Source: Paenibacillus jilunlii
GTDB lineage: Bacteria > Bacillota > Bacilli > Paenibacillales > Paenibacillaceae
Length of the DNA stretch: 64,000 bases
NCBI RefSeq assembly: GCF_900102965.1
Contig: NZ_FNGM01000017.1
Location: 62,001 to 126,000 of the forward strand
Direction: 5' to 3'
The notes under the pieces were generated by a model. The model had not been told where the DNA came from and ran no database searches. It saw only the letters and a program-made list of their open reading frames with translations. Numbering within the stretch: the stretch's first letter is position 1; each line of letters starts with the position of its first letter. Shown here in pieces: positions 35,516 through 43,557 of this stretch. The translations under genes were made by a program, and so were the position numbers.

Positions 35516-36388
35516 ATGAGAATTACGTCTCAAATCCCGTACCAGACCCCTGCTAGCAGTACTCCGCGGCTTGATACAGCCGCCCAAAAATCCATTGCTC
35601 AGTGGCATAATGCAGATTCGTCCGGTGCCATCACCTATGACCAGGTCGAAATCAGTGAGAAAGGCCGACAGCTGGCAGCTGACGCCATTCAATCACATCC
35701 AGCAAAATATTATGGAACAGCAGAAATCAACGAAGCCCTGACCCAGGTCCTGGAAGGAAAGCCGGCGGAAGTTGCTGATGCTGTATACGGTATCATAGAA
35801 TCCAACTTCATCGTAGATGGAAACGTAAATGACGATGAGAAACGAAAGGCACTGCTCGAAATGGGAATTTCACAGTCCAAATATATTGCAGAAAATTATA
35901 TGGAAGGTGAGCAGGCGGACAAGTTCCTAAAGACAATGAATACAATTGCAGCTGTCGCTTCTACCCGGTCTACCGATCCGGTAACAGGTGACATCAGTTA
36001 TAAATTGCCGTCAAGCCGTCCGGCAGGTGCTCCAGAAGATTATATAAATCCTTCCGAATTAATGAAACAAGCTGACCCGGAAACGTACAGCCGATTTATG
36101 AACGACATTTCCCTCGGAGGCAATGGACTGGATATACTTCTTGATTTTGTGAAAAAGGTTCCCAAACATCCGGAGTGGGCAGATCAATTCAAGGAACAAA
36201 CTGCACAGAATGATCAGCTACTAAACAATACACATATTCAGAACCGGTTCGACACTGCAGACACCAGCTCTCCTGCGGCATTTCTGGAGAGCATGCAAAG
36301 TATTTTGGCTGACTCATCTCTGAAGGATGATGCTTATCTTCAAAATATGCATGGATTCTATAAAACCCTCGGCATCATTAAATCTTGA
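35516..36388 (+). CDS. Unknown protein under a sigma-D-like promoter
   Basis: 290 residues from the ATG at 35516 (AGGAGG 9 nt upstream; the frame is open to 35435). No signal peptide or membrane helix. The N-terminus is polar and unfolded-looking (SQIPYQTPASSTPRLDTAAQ), followed by a stretch DQVEISEKGRQLAADAI that recalls the S-x-x-(G/A)-R pattern near the start of FlgM and other small flagellar proteins. The rest is predicted helical. No known family recognised. The promoter and position near hpf suggest a link to motility; inference only. Confidence 0.75.
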   Translation: MRITSQIPYQTPASSTPRLDTAAQKSIAQWHNADSSGAITYDQVEISEKGRQLAADAIQSHPAKYYGTAEINEALTQVLEGKPAEVADAVYGIIESNFIVDGNVNDDEKRKALLEMGISQSKYIAENYMEGEQADKFLKTMNTIAAVASTRSTDPVTGDISYKLPSSRPAGAPEDYINPSELMKQADPETYSRFMNDISLGGNGLDILLDFVKKVPKHPEWADQFKEQTAQNDQLLNNTHIQNRFDTADTSSPAAFLESMQSILADSSLKDDAYLQNMHGFYKTLGIIKS

Positions 36389-36720
36389 AGCCAGGCCTTC
36401 GTTGAGCAGCAGAGGTTAAAATGCTAAATATGCGGCAAACCAAGTATGGGAGAACCGACACTTTTTCATTCTGCTTTTAATCTTCCTGAGTGTTTGCTGG
36501 GCATGGGCCTAGGCTTGCTGTATCACTCCTAAGCACCTTTCCCGTTCAAAAGCCATACGCCTGAGCAAAAAGAAAGTACGCCGAGGCAAGATAGAAAACC
36601 CAACGTTTTATTACCCAAATATTAGGACTTTTTAACGTTTTCCCGTAAAATAATTTTACTCAATGACTAATTTCAGTTTAAATTCGCCACATTTGAGTTG
36701 ACTTTTTGTAAAGAAATCAC
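36389..36720. other. Gap holding copy 2 of the SLH leader motif
   Basis: No gene found. 36576-36625 reads, on the minus strand, TTGGGTAATAAAACGTTGGG and TTTCTATCTTGCCTCGGCGT, matching the SLH leader motif at roughly four of five positions. What follows on the minus strand is the back of the 35516 gene, so this copy has no gene of its own. Confidence 0.45.
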
Positions 36721-36751
36721 AAAAAAGACCCTGGAGAAAATCTCCAGGGTC
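36721..36751 (-). terminator. Terminator of the cold-shock gene
   Basis: Perfect 11-bp stem GACCCTGGAGA/TCTCCAGGGTC with a short loop, followed by TTTTTT on the minus strand. Confidence 0.92.
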
Positions 36752-36814
36752 TATGCTAGCGTTGTCTCAATTGCTAACCATCTACCGTATATGTAGGTCG
36801 GCTGCGCCGGATGA

Positions 36815-37012
36815 TTATAATTTGATGACGTTAGCTGCTTGTGGTCCGCGTGCACCTTCAACGATGTCGAACTCTACGGATTGGCCTTCATCCAATGTTT
36901 TGAAACCATCAGTTTGAATCGCGGAGAAGTGTACGAATACGTCGCCACCATCGGCAGTTTCGATGAAACCGTAACCTTTTTCTGCGTTAAACCATTTTAC
37001 TTTACCTTCCAT
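36815..37012 (-). CDS. Cold-shock protein
   Basis: 65 residues, complete CSD fold: RNP1 GYGFIE and RNP2 VFVHFSAI, starting MEGKVKWFNAEK. These small beta-barrel proteins bind single-stranded nucleic acid and melt mRNA structure. Closest in form to CspB/CspD of Bacillus; exact paralogue not assigned. The leader 37013-37256 contains no gene and could be the cold-responsive leader. Confidence 0.96.
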   Translation of the reverse strand: MEGKVKWFNAEKGYGFIETADGGDVFVHFSAIQTDGFKTLDEGQSVEFDIVEGARGPQAANVIKL

Positions 37013-37256
37013 TGATTAAACATTCCCTTCGTCATCAGATGAACGTGAGTCTTGCTCACAAATCGACTATACCACCGCAGCTTCTCCATTGTCAATTGGA
37101 AAAGAAAATGTTTACCTTCTATATTTTACCACGTATAATAAGTGAACTTTTCTTCTACAAAATTCTACAAATGACGCAGATAGCGGCTGAATTGTATCGT
37201 CAATTAAGAGTCTTTAACCAAAATGTTTTGGAATGAAACATCTAATAGAAGATGAT

Positions 37257-38315
37257 TTATAAAAGAGACAATCGCTCAATAGATGGAGCATAACCATAAT
37301 TCTTGGCTAGGGTATATTGCTGTCTTGCCTTTTCCAGATCGCCTATTACCTCGTAATATACACCTAAATTATGGTGGGCAGCAAAGCTACCTGTCCCTAT
37401 GACACTTCCCTCTTGTTCCGTTTCACCAATCTCAAGCGCTCTTAAGTAAAAACGTTCGATATACGGAATCAGATCACTATATTGATCAGGATCGCTAAGA
37501 ATGAGCTCAAGAAGAAAAAGAGCAGAGACAAAATAAAAATCCGCAGACTCACTAAGAAAATCCTGCTCAGCTTCAACTATGGCCAGTCCCTCATCCAAGT
37601 GACCTGAAGCAATGATCGCATACAAAAAATTGACGATAAGACTCGGAGCATATCCTTCTTTATGAGTGATTTTACTATATGCCTGTTTCAATGAAGCATA
37701 CGTTTTATCATGTTCGTCTATTCCACGATATTCCTTGGCAATTTGATAGTAGTAATATGGGTCTTGGGGATTCTCCTCAATTACCTGTAAGAGTATTGGA
37801 ATATTTCTGTCTGACTTCTTTTTTTCAAAGTAACCATCATGCTGAATCTCTACATCCACTCTCACTCTGGGCAGGTCAGATACTATCTGTTCATGAATTT
37901 TCCCGGAATATCGGCAACTGGATGGGAAAAGGCGTGAAATATAGCTTTGCTCAAAGCTCACTCCATCTTTCGACATAAATTTATCTATTCTTTTTATTTG
38001 GCCTATGGCAGGAGAATGGGATATGAAACTATATATCTCATCTTCACAGTCGTTAGAAATAAATTCATCTGCATCCAATACCAAACTCCACTCACTGGTC
38101 GCCTGTGAAAGCGCAAAATTACGTGCAGCAGCGAAGTCGCTGGTCCACTCGTAATCGAATACCTTGGCTTGAAACTCTGCAGCGATTCGCTTAGTCCCAT
38201 CTGTTGAACCAGTGTCAACAATTATTATTTCATCAACGAATTTAGAGACACTTCCCAGGCAGCGTTTCAAGGTGACTTCCTCGTTCTTTACAATCATGAC
38301 TAGGGAAAGTTTCAT
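37257..38315 (-). CDS. Family-2 glycosyltransferase with TPR domain
   Basis: 352 residues from the ATG at 38315 (AGGATGG upstream; frame open to 38363). GT-A fold with KLSLVMIVKNEE, IIIVDTGSTDGTKRIA and DADEF (sugar-nucleotide DxD, SLVLDADEFIS). From about residue 195 it becomes helical repeats (YYYQIAKEYRGIDEHDKTYA, AHHNLGVYYEVIGDLEKARQ), a TPR array. GT2-TPR proteins of this kind are common in flagellin and surface-protein glycosylation loci of Gram-positives. Last gene of the glycan cluster. Confidence 0.88.
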   Translation of the reverse strand: MKLSLVMIVKNEEVTLKRCLGSVSKFVDEIIIVDTGSTDGTKRIAAEFQAKVFDYEWTSDFAAARNFALSQATSEWSLVLDADEFISNDCEDEIYSFISHSPAIGQIKRIDKFMSKDGVSFEQSYISRLFPSSCRYSGKIHEQIVSDLPRVRVDVEIQHDGYFEKKKSDRNIPILLQVIEENPQDPYYYYQIAKEYRGIDEHDKTYASLKQAYSKITHKEGYAPSLIVNFLYAIIASGHLDEGLAIVEAEQDFLSESADFYFVSALFLLELILSDPDQYSDLIPYIERFYLRALEIGETEQEGSVIGTGSFAAHHNLGVYYEVIGDLEKARQQYTLAKNYGYAPSIERLSLL

Positions 38316-38509
38316 CTTATCCATCCTAAAAAGTCTAATTTTGAAATAGCAGAGATCACACAAAATTCTTTAGAAAACAATAGATAGTTCACCCTTATAT
38401 GCCAATTTTCTGATTTATAAAACGCAGCAGCAGGAAGTAATGAGCCTTCTCGCATTCCAGCATCCTAATACAACACTTTCTGTCAGGTGGCTTACAGCGA
38501 TTTTACAGA

Positions 38510-38763
38510 GCCGATTGTATTCATCGTAAAATCTTTGCGCCTATCTGAAGTACACATGATGGACAACAAATTATAGCTCGCAAGTTTTGTATAGCTGCCC
38601 TCAGCAATAGGAAGATATTCCCGCGCACAATTTCTAGGCGTTCGTTAAGTTGTATGGTCGGCCATTTATTTTTTTGGTTCGCTACCAGCTCATCTGTAAG
38701 AACACCCACAGTCAGCTTGTCGCACCGTTACTTCGACTGACGGATCAAATTAAGATGCCCATG
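38510..38763 (-). pseudogene. Remnant of a glycerol-phosphate cytidylyltransferase-like domain
   Basis: Read on the minus strand from 38763: HGHLNLIRQSK (an HxGH motif), an in-frame TAA, then TVGVLTDELVANQ and IQLNERLEIVR. A frameshift follows, after which a different frame gives KLASYNLLSI. The order and spacing match the C-terminal domain of the protein at 43558-45966 (HIGHLNLLKR, AGVLTDEII, FEERIEIVKQ). The 5' part with the nucleotide-binding start is missing. Clearly decayed. Confidence 0.65.
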
Positions 38764-38789
38764 TAGATAATATCATCCTCTTTGAGTTC

Positions 38790-39003
38790 ATTAAATCTGG
38801 ACATAGTTACCATTTGCCTACACGGCCACACAGCAGTCTGCGTTTATTTGATCGACAATAACAACCTCATACCCCCGAGCGCGAAGTTTCGGCTCGCATT
38901 CGAAGATTACCTCACGGGTACCATTCCCATACCTGGACAATTACCTTTCCAGCATTGCCCCGATGTCTTTCACTTTATTGTAACAGGGGACAACCATGCT
39001 CAC
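38790..39003 (-). pseudogene. Remnant of a family-2 glycosyltransferase
   Basis: Immediately after the LicD-type gene's stop codon the frame reads VSMVVPCYNKVKDIGAMLER, the typical GT2 N-terminus, then TAA; the same frame continues with KLRARGYEVVIVDQ and another stop. The rest of the GT domain is lost and a cytidylyltransferase remnant follows, so a deletion has joined two decayed genes. Confidence 0.65.
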
Positions 39004-40173
39004 TTACTTCGCATTGTTTAAACACCTCGTATATTTTAAGCCGTCAATAAAAAAGTAGTAATCGAATATATTCATTTCCTCAAGCTGCTTGGCTATTTCT
39101 TTATGATAGATGCTTGCAATAATTAGCCGTGAATTCTCATCCATTAACACAGGCAATTCGGAAGGAGATCGCACGGGTACACCATATGCTAAACTCCCCC
39201 ATGCGGCTTTACGATTATCAAAAGCGCAAACTACATTCAACCCATTGCTGTAACGCTCTAACCAAATCCGCAGGCTATCACCAGCACCGAAGATGTACAC
39301 CTTTTTATTTTCAATACCGCATAGCATGTCTGTATAGGCACGAACATACTCTTGGTAAGACCGGCCCAAATCCACAATACTATGATCCCGGTGCTTTGGT
39401 TTGCGATCTTTCGCATCCGGCTCGTATAGCCCGCCAGGATAAGATGCAATTAGCGTTTCCTTGTAGCCGACAGGCACTGGAATTTTTAAATCTTCAAAGT
39501 CCATTTCAACACTTTCCGAGAACCACTTCTTGTCATACACCCTTCTGCCATGCTCGCCCATTACAACGGGGATAGCGTAATATAACTGGTTAGAATACTT
39601 TGAGCAGAAGCGTTCATACCGCTCTGCAAAAAAGTCGTATTGTCCAGATATTCCGCCGGCACCGTAACAAAATCCCTCTTTACTTTCGGAGATCTCAGGC
39701 CCCTCACATTCATCGAGGGCAGCCGAAGCGTACATTTGAATTTGCATCTTCAAAGCGGTTTCCTGAACGCGCTTTGCAGCATCGCCGCCGGGCATATCGT
39801 CTAGAGGAAGGATGTCGATATAGGCTCCCATGTGACCGCCTCGCGTATATCCATTAGGAAAGTTCGAGAGGACCGTCGTATCGATTCGCTGCAGCCTTAT
39901 ATAATGGGGAGCGGCAGCAGGATCATTTTGCGGTGTCTGCAGGAAATAGGGTTCACTGAACCAATGCTGCGAAAGCCGGAGACGATCATATTCCTTACGC
40001 GGCAAGGCAATATCAATATCGTCATCCCAAGGGATAAATCCTTTATGACGTACCGCGCCGAGAAGAGTTCCAAACATGGCGAACCAGGTTAGCCCTTCAC
40101 GCTTTGCGACCCTTGTAAATTCTTTTAGAATATCAAGTTCAACGACCTGTAACTCATTTAGTTTATTCACCAA
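39004..40173 (-). CDS. LicD-type phosphotransferase with C-terminal Rossmann-like module
   Basis: 389 residues. LicD domain about 10-250 with GTLLGAVRHKGFIPWDDDID, the metal-binding DDD. LicD enzymes move phosphocholine or other phosphodiester groups from CDP-linked donors to glycans. C-terminal module from about 289: KVYIFGAGDSLRIW, FDNRKAAWGSLAYGVPVRSP, LIIASIYHKEIAKQLEEMN. Start is TTG 40173 or GTG 40170, both after TTAGGAGA. Cluster gene, followed by decayed genes. Confidence 0.85.
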   Translation of the reverse strand: MVNKLNELQVVELDILKEFTRVAKREGLTWFAMFGTLLGAVRHKGFIPWDDDIDIALPRKEYDRLRLSQHWFSEPYFLQTPQNDPAAAPHYIRLQRIDTTVLSNFPNGYTRGGHMGAYIDILPLDDMPGGDAAKRVQETALKMQIQMYASAALDECEGPEISESKEGFCYGAGGISGQYDFFAERYERFCSKYSNQLYYAIPVVMGEHGRRVYDKKWFSESVEMDFEDLKIPVPVGYKETLIASYPGGLYEPDAKDRKPKHRDHSIVDLGRSYQEYVRAYTDMLCGIENKKVYIFGAGDSLRIWLERYSNGLNVVCAFDNRKAAWGSLAYGVPVRSPSELPVLMDENSRLIIASIYHKEIAKQLEEMNIFDYYFFIDGLKYTRCLNNAK

Positions 40174-40306
40174 TTAATTCTCCTAAGCGTCATGTCACCG
40201 AATACTTCGGTGCTCATTTTGAAATCCGGCTTGTTCAGATAAATCATTAGACCGCTCTGAAATCCATCCCATATCCCCACGATACCCGGGGGTTGCCCTC
40301 TGCATT

Positions 40307-41044
40307 TCAATTCCCATGCGCCAAAGCACCCTTCGCCCAGTCAATTCTGTTAACCATCACCGCGTCTACACTGAGATCTCTTGCAAGTTTAAGCTCATCA
40401 TCATTCGTAACCGTCCACGGACGTATCATTATGCCCCGTTTGCGGCAATCTTCAGCGAGCGATGGATGGCGCAGCATATGAACGCTAGGATGCAGCGCTT
40501 CAGCTCCAACCTTTTCGCATTGCTCCCCAGTGACCAATATTTCCCCGCCGCATAGCAGCGCAGTTTTGGATGACGGCTCAAGCAGCTTTATTTTCTGAAC
40601 AGAATAGTGGTTAAATGACGACCATATAATCCTGTCGCAGATGCCGTACTTTTCTACTAATTTTAACGCAATAGGTTCAATCCCATCGTAATAGATGACA
40701 CCTGTTTTCAACTCTATATTGATAGTCAATCCTGTCGGTTTCAATAATTCCAATACTTCTGCCAGCGTTGGCACTTCCATAAAGAGCGGCTTAGTGCGGC
40801 CGCTTTTATTGAAATTGAGCTTTTTTATTTCAGAAAGGGTAAAGTCCTTTACCCACCCTTGTCCATTGCTCGTTCGGTCAACAGTTTCGTCGTGGATGAC
40901 GACGATCTCTCTGTCCTTGGTAAGCTGAATGTCAAGCTCTACTCCTTCAGCGCCCATTTGGGCTGCCATTTGAAAACCAACAAGCGTATTTTCTGGCGCG
41001 GAAGAATAGGCCCCGCGATGACCCCATATTTTCATTAAAGCCAC
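40307..41044 (-). CDS. Glycerophosphodiester phosphodiesterase family protein
   Basis: 245 residues, GDPD TIM-barrel: WGHRGAYSSAPENT (catalytic His-Arg), GVELDIQLTKD (metal-binding Glu and Asp), VVIHDETVDRTSNGQG (second catalytic His). No signal peptide, so it acts inside the cell, on glycerophosphodiesters or related phosphodiesters. The start lies 10 bp inside the end of the metallophosphoesterase gene, so the two are coupled. In this cluster it could recycle or trim the glycerophosphate groups made by its neighbours; inference. Confidence 0.9.
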   Translation of the reverse strand: MALMKIWGHRGAYSSAPENTLVGFQMAAQMGAEGVELDIQLTKDREIVVIHDETVDRTSNGQGWVKDFTLSEIKKLNFNKSGRTKPLFMEVPTLAEVLELLKPTGLTINIELKTGVIYYDGIEPIALKLVEKYGICDRIIWSSFNHYSVQKIKLLEPSSKTALLCGGEILVTGEQCEKVGAEALHPSVHMLRHPSLAEDCRKRGIMIRPWTVTNDDELKLARDLSVDAVMVNRIDWAKGALAHGN

Positions 41045-42345
41045 TCCGCCCTTCCATGTGTAACGATCTTATCTTTACCCGCGCCAAATCTCACAAAGCG
41101 TATCTGTCTCTTCTCTGTGTTAACGAGCATAATATCAAATGCTTCTTGCGAGGGCTCCCCGAGTTTTCGATCAGGGGTGATAAAGCCTTCCGGCTTATAT
41201 TCCGTAAATGCTTCACACTTGGAATTTACTATGGATATAATAGGAAAGCTTTCTTCATTGTCCAAAAAGTCTGCATGGTTATGACCATTTATAAAGGCAA
41301 GTATTTTTCCGGCATGATTGTTCAACAACCCCATCAACTCGTTTTCGCCACGCATTTCCTTTGCCCAATACTGTAAGCGTCTAATAGACGTTAGGTGGGA
41401 AAAGATCACAATTTGCCAATCATCAGGCGTGTTTTCTAGTTGTTTATTTAGCCACTGGATGCATGCTGCGTTGTATCCATAACGCAATGTCTCATACGGG
41501 TCGAAGGAGTCCAAGAATATAAAACGCAGTTTATGTGCACCAAAATCAATGGAATATCGCGGTTCGTCTTTGCCTAAATAAAGCTCGCACTGTTCTTTTA
41601 AGGAAAACTGATCCGGGTTATTCCCGAAATAGTTTGTGTCATGATTGCCAAGCGTCACCCATACAGGTATTTCGCACTTTTTTAAGTCTCCAAGAATCTG
41701 TTCTACATAATAGCGGCTCACCTCACGCGTTACCATGCCATCCGTGAAATCCCCGAGGTGAATGATCCCATCAAAGCCTAATTCTTTATGCAGTTGTTGG
41801 ATGGATACAGACGTGTCATCCCAAGTCCCGTTTACTGTATAATGTGTATCGGTCAACAACGCAAAGGAAAGTTCATTCTTTTCCCGTACATCCATAACAC
41901 ACTCCGAGACCCGCTCTATTTCATTTCTGAGCCACGGCTTCATTTCAGATAGGGGAGTTGCATTTTTTTCAAAAGAAAGAATACGATTGATATCCTCAAA
42001 ACCTTCAAATTCTGTTCCATTCATTTTCCTTAGACATACACGAAAGTAAACGTACTCCGTAAATATATAATCGTCTTGCCTGTAGCTGCTGCCGCTTAAA
42101 TCCTGCCGGTAAACCGTCCAGCTCTCATCCGGCGCATAGGCATAGGTGTAAATCCAACGACCTTGTATCTCCGGCGCGTAGGTTGCAACGTTGAACTTAT
42201 ACGCCGGATCCATAAGCCGCAGTCTATCGCCAGGCTGTGCCAAATAAAAAAGAGGGGTGCTTAGCATCTCAGGATGTCCCAGCTCTTGAGAGCCATCAAC
42301 TGCGCGTAGCTTCATCCCTGCCAAACCTGTTAATGATTGCTTCAA
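41035..42345 (-). CDS. Metallophosphoesterase with N-terminal beta domain
   Basis: 436 residues. A beta-rich N-domain (1-130) precedes a calcineurin-type phosphoesterase with all motifs: LLTDTHYT, HLGDFTDG, TLGNHDTN, FSHLTS, INGHNHAD. No signal peptide. Architecture resembles cytoplasmic phosphodiesterases acting on nucleotide or glycerophosphate esters. Overlaps the GDPD gene by 10 bp. Confidence 0.87.
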   Translation of the reverse strand: MKQSLTGLAGMKLRAVDGSQELGHPEMLSTPLFYLAQPGDRLRLMDPAYKFNVATYAPEIQGRWIYTYAYAPDESWTVYRQDLSGSSYRQDDYIFTEYVYFRVCLRKMNGTEFEGFEDINRILSFEKNATPLSEMKPWLRNEIERVSECVMDVREKNELSFALLTDTHYTVNGTWDDTSVSIQQLHKELGFDGIIHLGDFTDGMVTREVSRYYVEQILGDLKKCEIPVWVTLGNHDTNYFGNNPDQFSLKEQCELYLGKDEPRYSIDFGAHKLRFIFLDSFDPYETLRYGYNAACIQWLNKQLENTPDDWQIVIFSHLTSIRRLQYWAKEMRGENELMGLLNNHAGKILAFINGHNHADFLDNEESFPIISIVNSKCEAFTEYKPEGFITPDRKLGEPSQEAFDIMLVNTEKRQIRFVRFGAGKDKIVTHGRAEWL

Positions 42346-42376
42346 GCGCTCAACTCCTCAATCACATTCATAACGA

Positions 42377-43483
42377 TTATTTTTGAGCTTCTTTCAGCTC
42401 TTTTCTTGCTGCATCCAGCGAGTTTCTGACGATTTGCCACATATCGTAATACTTGTATTCAGCCAGCCTGCCGCCGAAAATAATGTTTTGTTCACTTTCA
42501 ACAAGTCCTTTGTAACTTAGATAACGCGCATTGTTCCTTTGATCATTAACCGGATAATAGGGTTCATCTCCGTTCTCATACTCTTTTGAATACTCGCGCG
42601 TAACTACGGTTTTAGGCTGAGTGCCAAATTCAAAGTGTTTATGTTCAATGATGCGCGTAAACGGAGTTTCCTTATCCGTGTAATTTACAACGGCGTTACC
42701 TTGGAAATTAGGTTGATCAAGAATTTCCGAATCAAAACGCAGTGTGCGGTACTCCAACGGGCCGAATTGGTAATTGTAGAACTCATCAAGCATTCCTGTG
42801 TAAACAGTCTTTGTTGCAATTTGATCAAAGTATTCTCTCTGTGCAAAATAATCCGTATTCAGTCTGACCTCGCTGCCCTCAAGCAGCTTTTCAATGATCG
42901 GCGTATACCCACCGACTGGTATTCCCTGGTACTGGTCGTTAAAATAGTTATTATCCCAAGTGAAACGAACGGGCAGGCGCTTAATAATAAACGCAGGTAA
43001 GTCCTTGCAGTCACGCCCCCATTGTTTTTCTGTATAGCCTTTGATCAGCTTTTCGTAAATATCGCGTCCGACCAATGAAAGAGCCTGTTCTTCGAGGTTC
43101 TGTGGATCATCACATTTCAAACGTTGCGTCTCTATAATCTGTTCTGCTTCCTTCGGATCAGAAACGCCCCACAACCGATAGAATGTATTCATATTAAAAG
43201 GCAGATTGTATATCTCACCATTAAAATTCGCTATTGGCGAATTGGTATAACGATTAAATGTCGCAAAACGATTTACATACTCCCAAACTTCTTTATCATT
43301 GGTGTGGAAAATATGCGCGCCGTATTTGTGCACGTTAATATCTTCTACTTGTTCCGTATAAATATTTCCTCCGATATGATTACGCTTATCGATCACTAGG
43401 CAAGTTTTATTGCACTTCATAGCTTCATGTGCAAATACAGCCCCAAAGGGCCCGGCACCGACAATCAAGTAATCGTACTTCAT
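42377..43483 (-). CDS. glf: UDP-galactopyranose mutase
   Basis: 368 residues; FAD-binding YDYLIVGAGPFGAVFAHE, then NHIGGNIYTEQ, HKYGAHIFHT and GYTEKQWGRDC, all family hallmarks. Converts UDP-galactopyranose to UDP-galactofuranose, so the cluster's glycan very likely contains galactofuranose. Intact length. Confidence 0.96.
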   Translation of the reverse strand: MKYDYLIVGAGPFGAVFAHEAMKCNKTCLVIDKRNHIGGNIYTEQVEDINVHKYGAHIFHTNDKEVWEYVNRFATFNRYTNSPIANFNGEIYNLPFNMNTFYRLWGVSDPKEAEQIIETQRLKCDDPQNLEEQALSLVGRDIYEKLIKGYTEKQWGRDCKDLPAFIIKRLPVRFTWDNNYFNDQYQGIPVGGYTPIIEKLLEGSEVRLNTDYFAQREYFDQIATKTVYTGMLDEFYNYQFGPLEYRTLRFDSEILDQPNFQGNAVVNYTDKETPFTRIIEHKHFEFGTQPKTVVTREYSKEYENGDEPYYPVNDQRNNARYLSYKGLVESEQNIIFGGRLAEYKYYDMWQIVRNSLDAARKELKEAQK

Positions 43484-43557
43484 GAATACATCACCGCCTT
43501 TTTAGACTTCTCATAGATTTTATCCCCGCTTTTCCATTAGGATGAGAAATCTCTACA

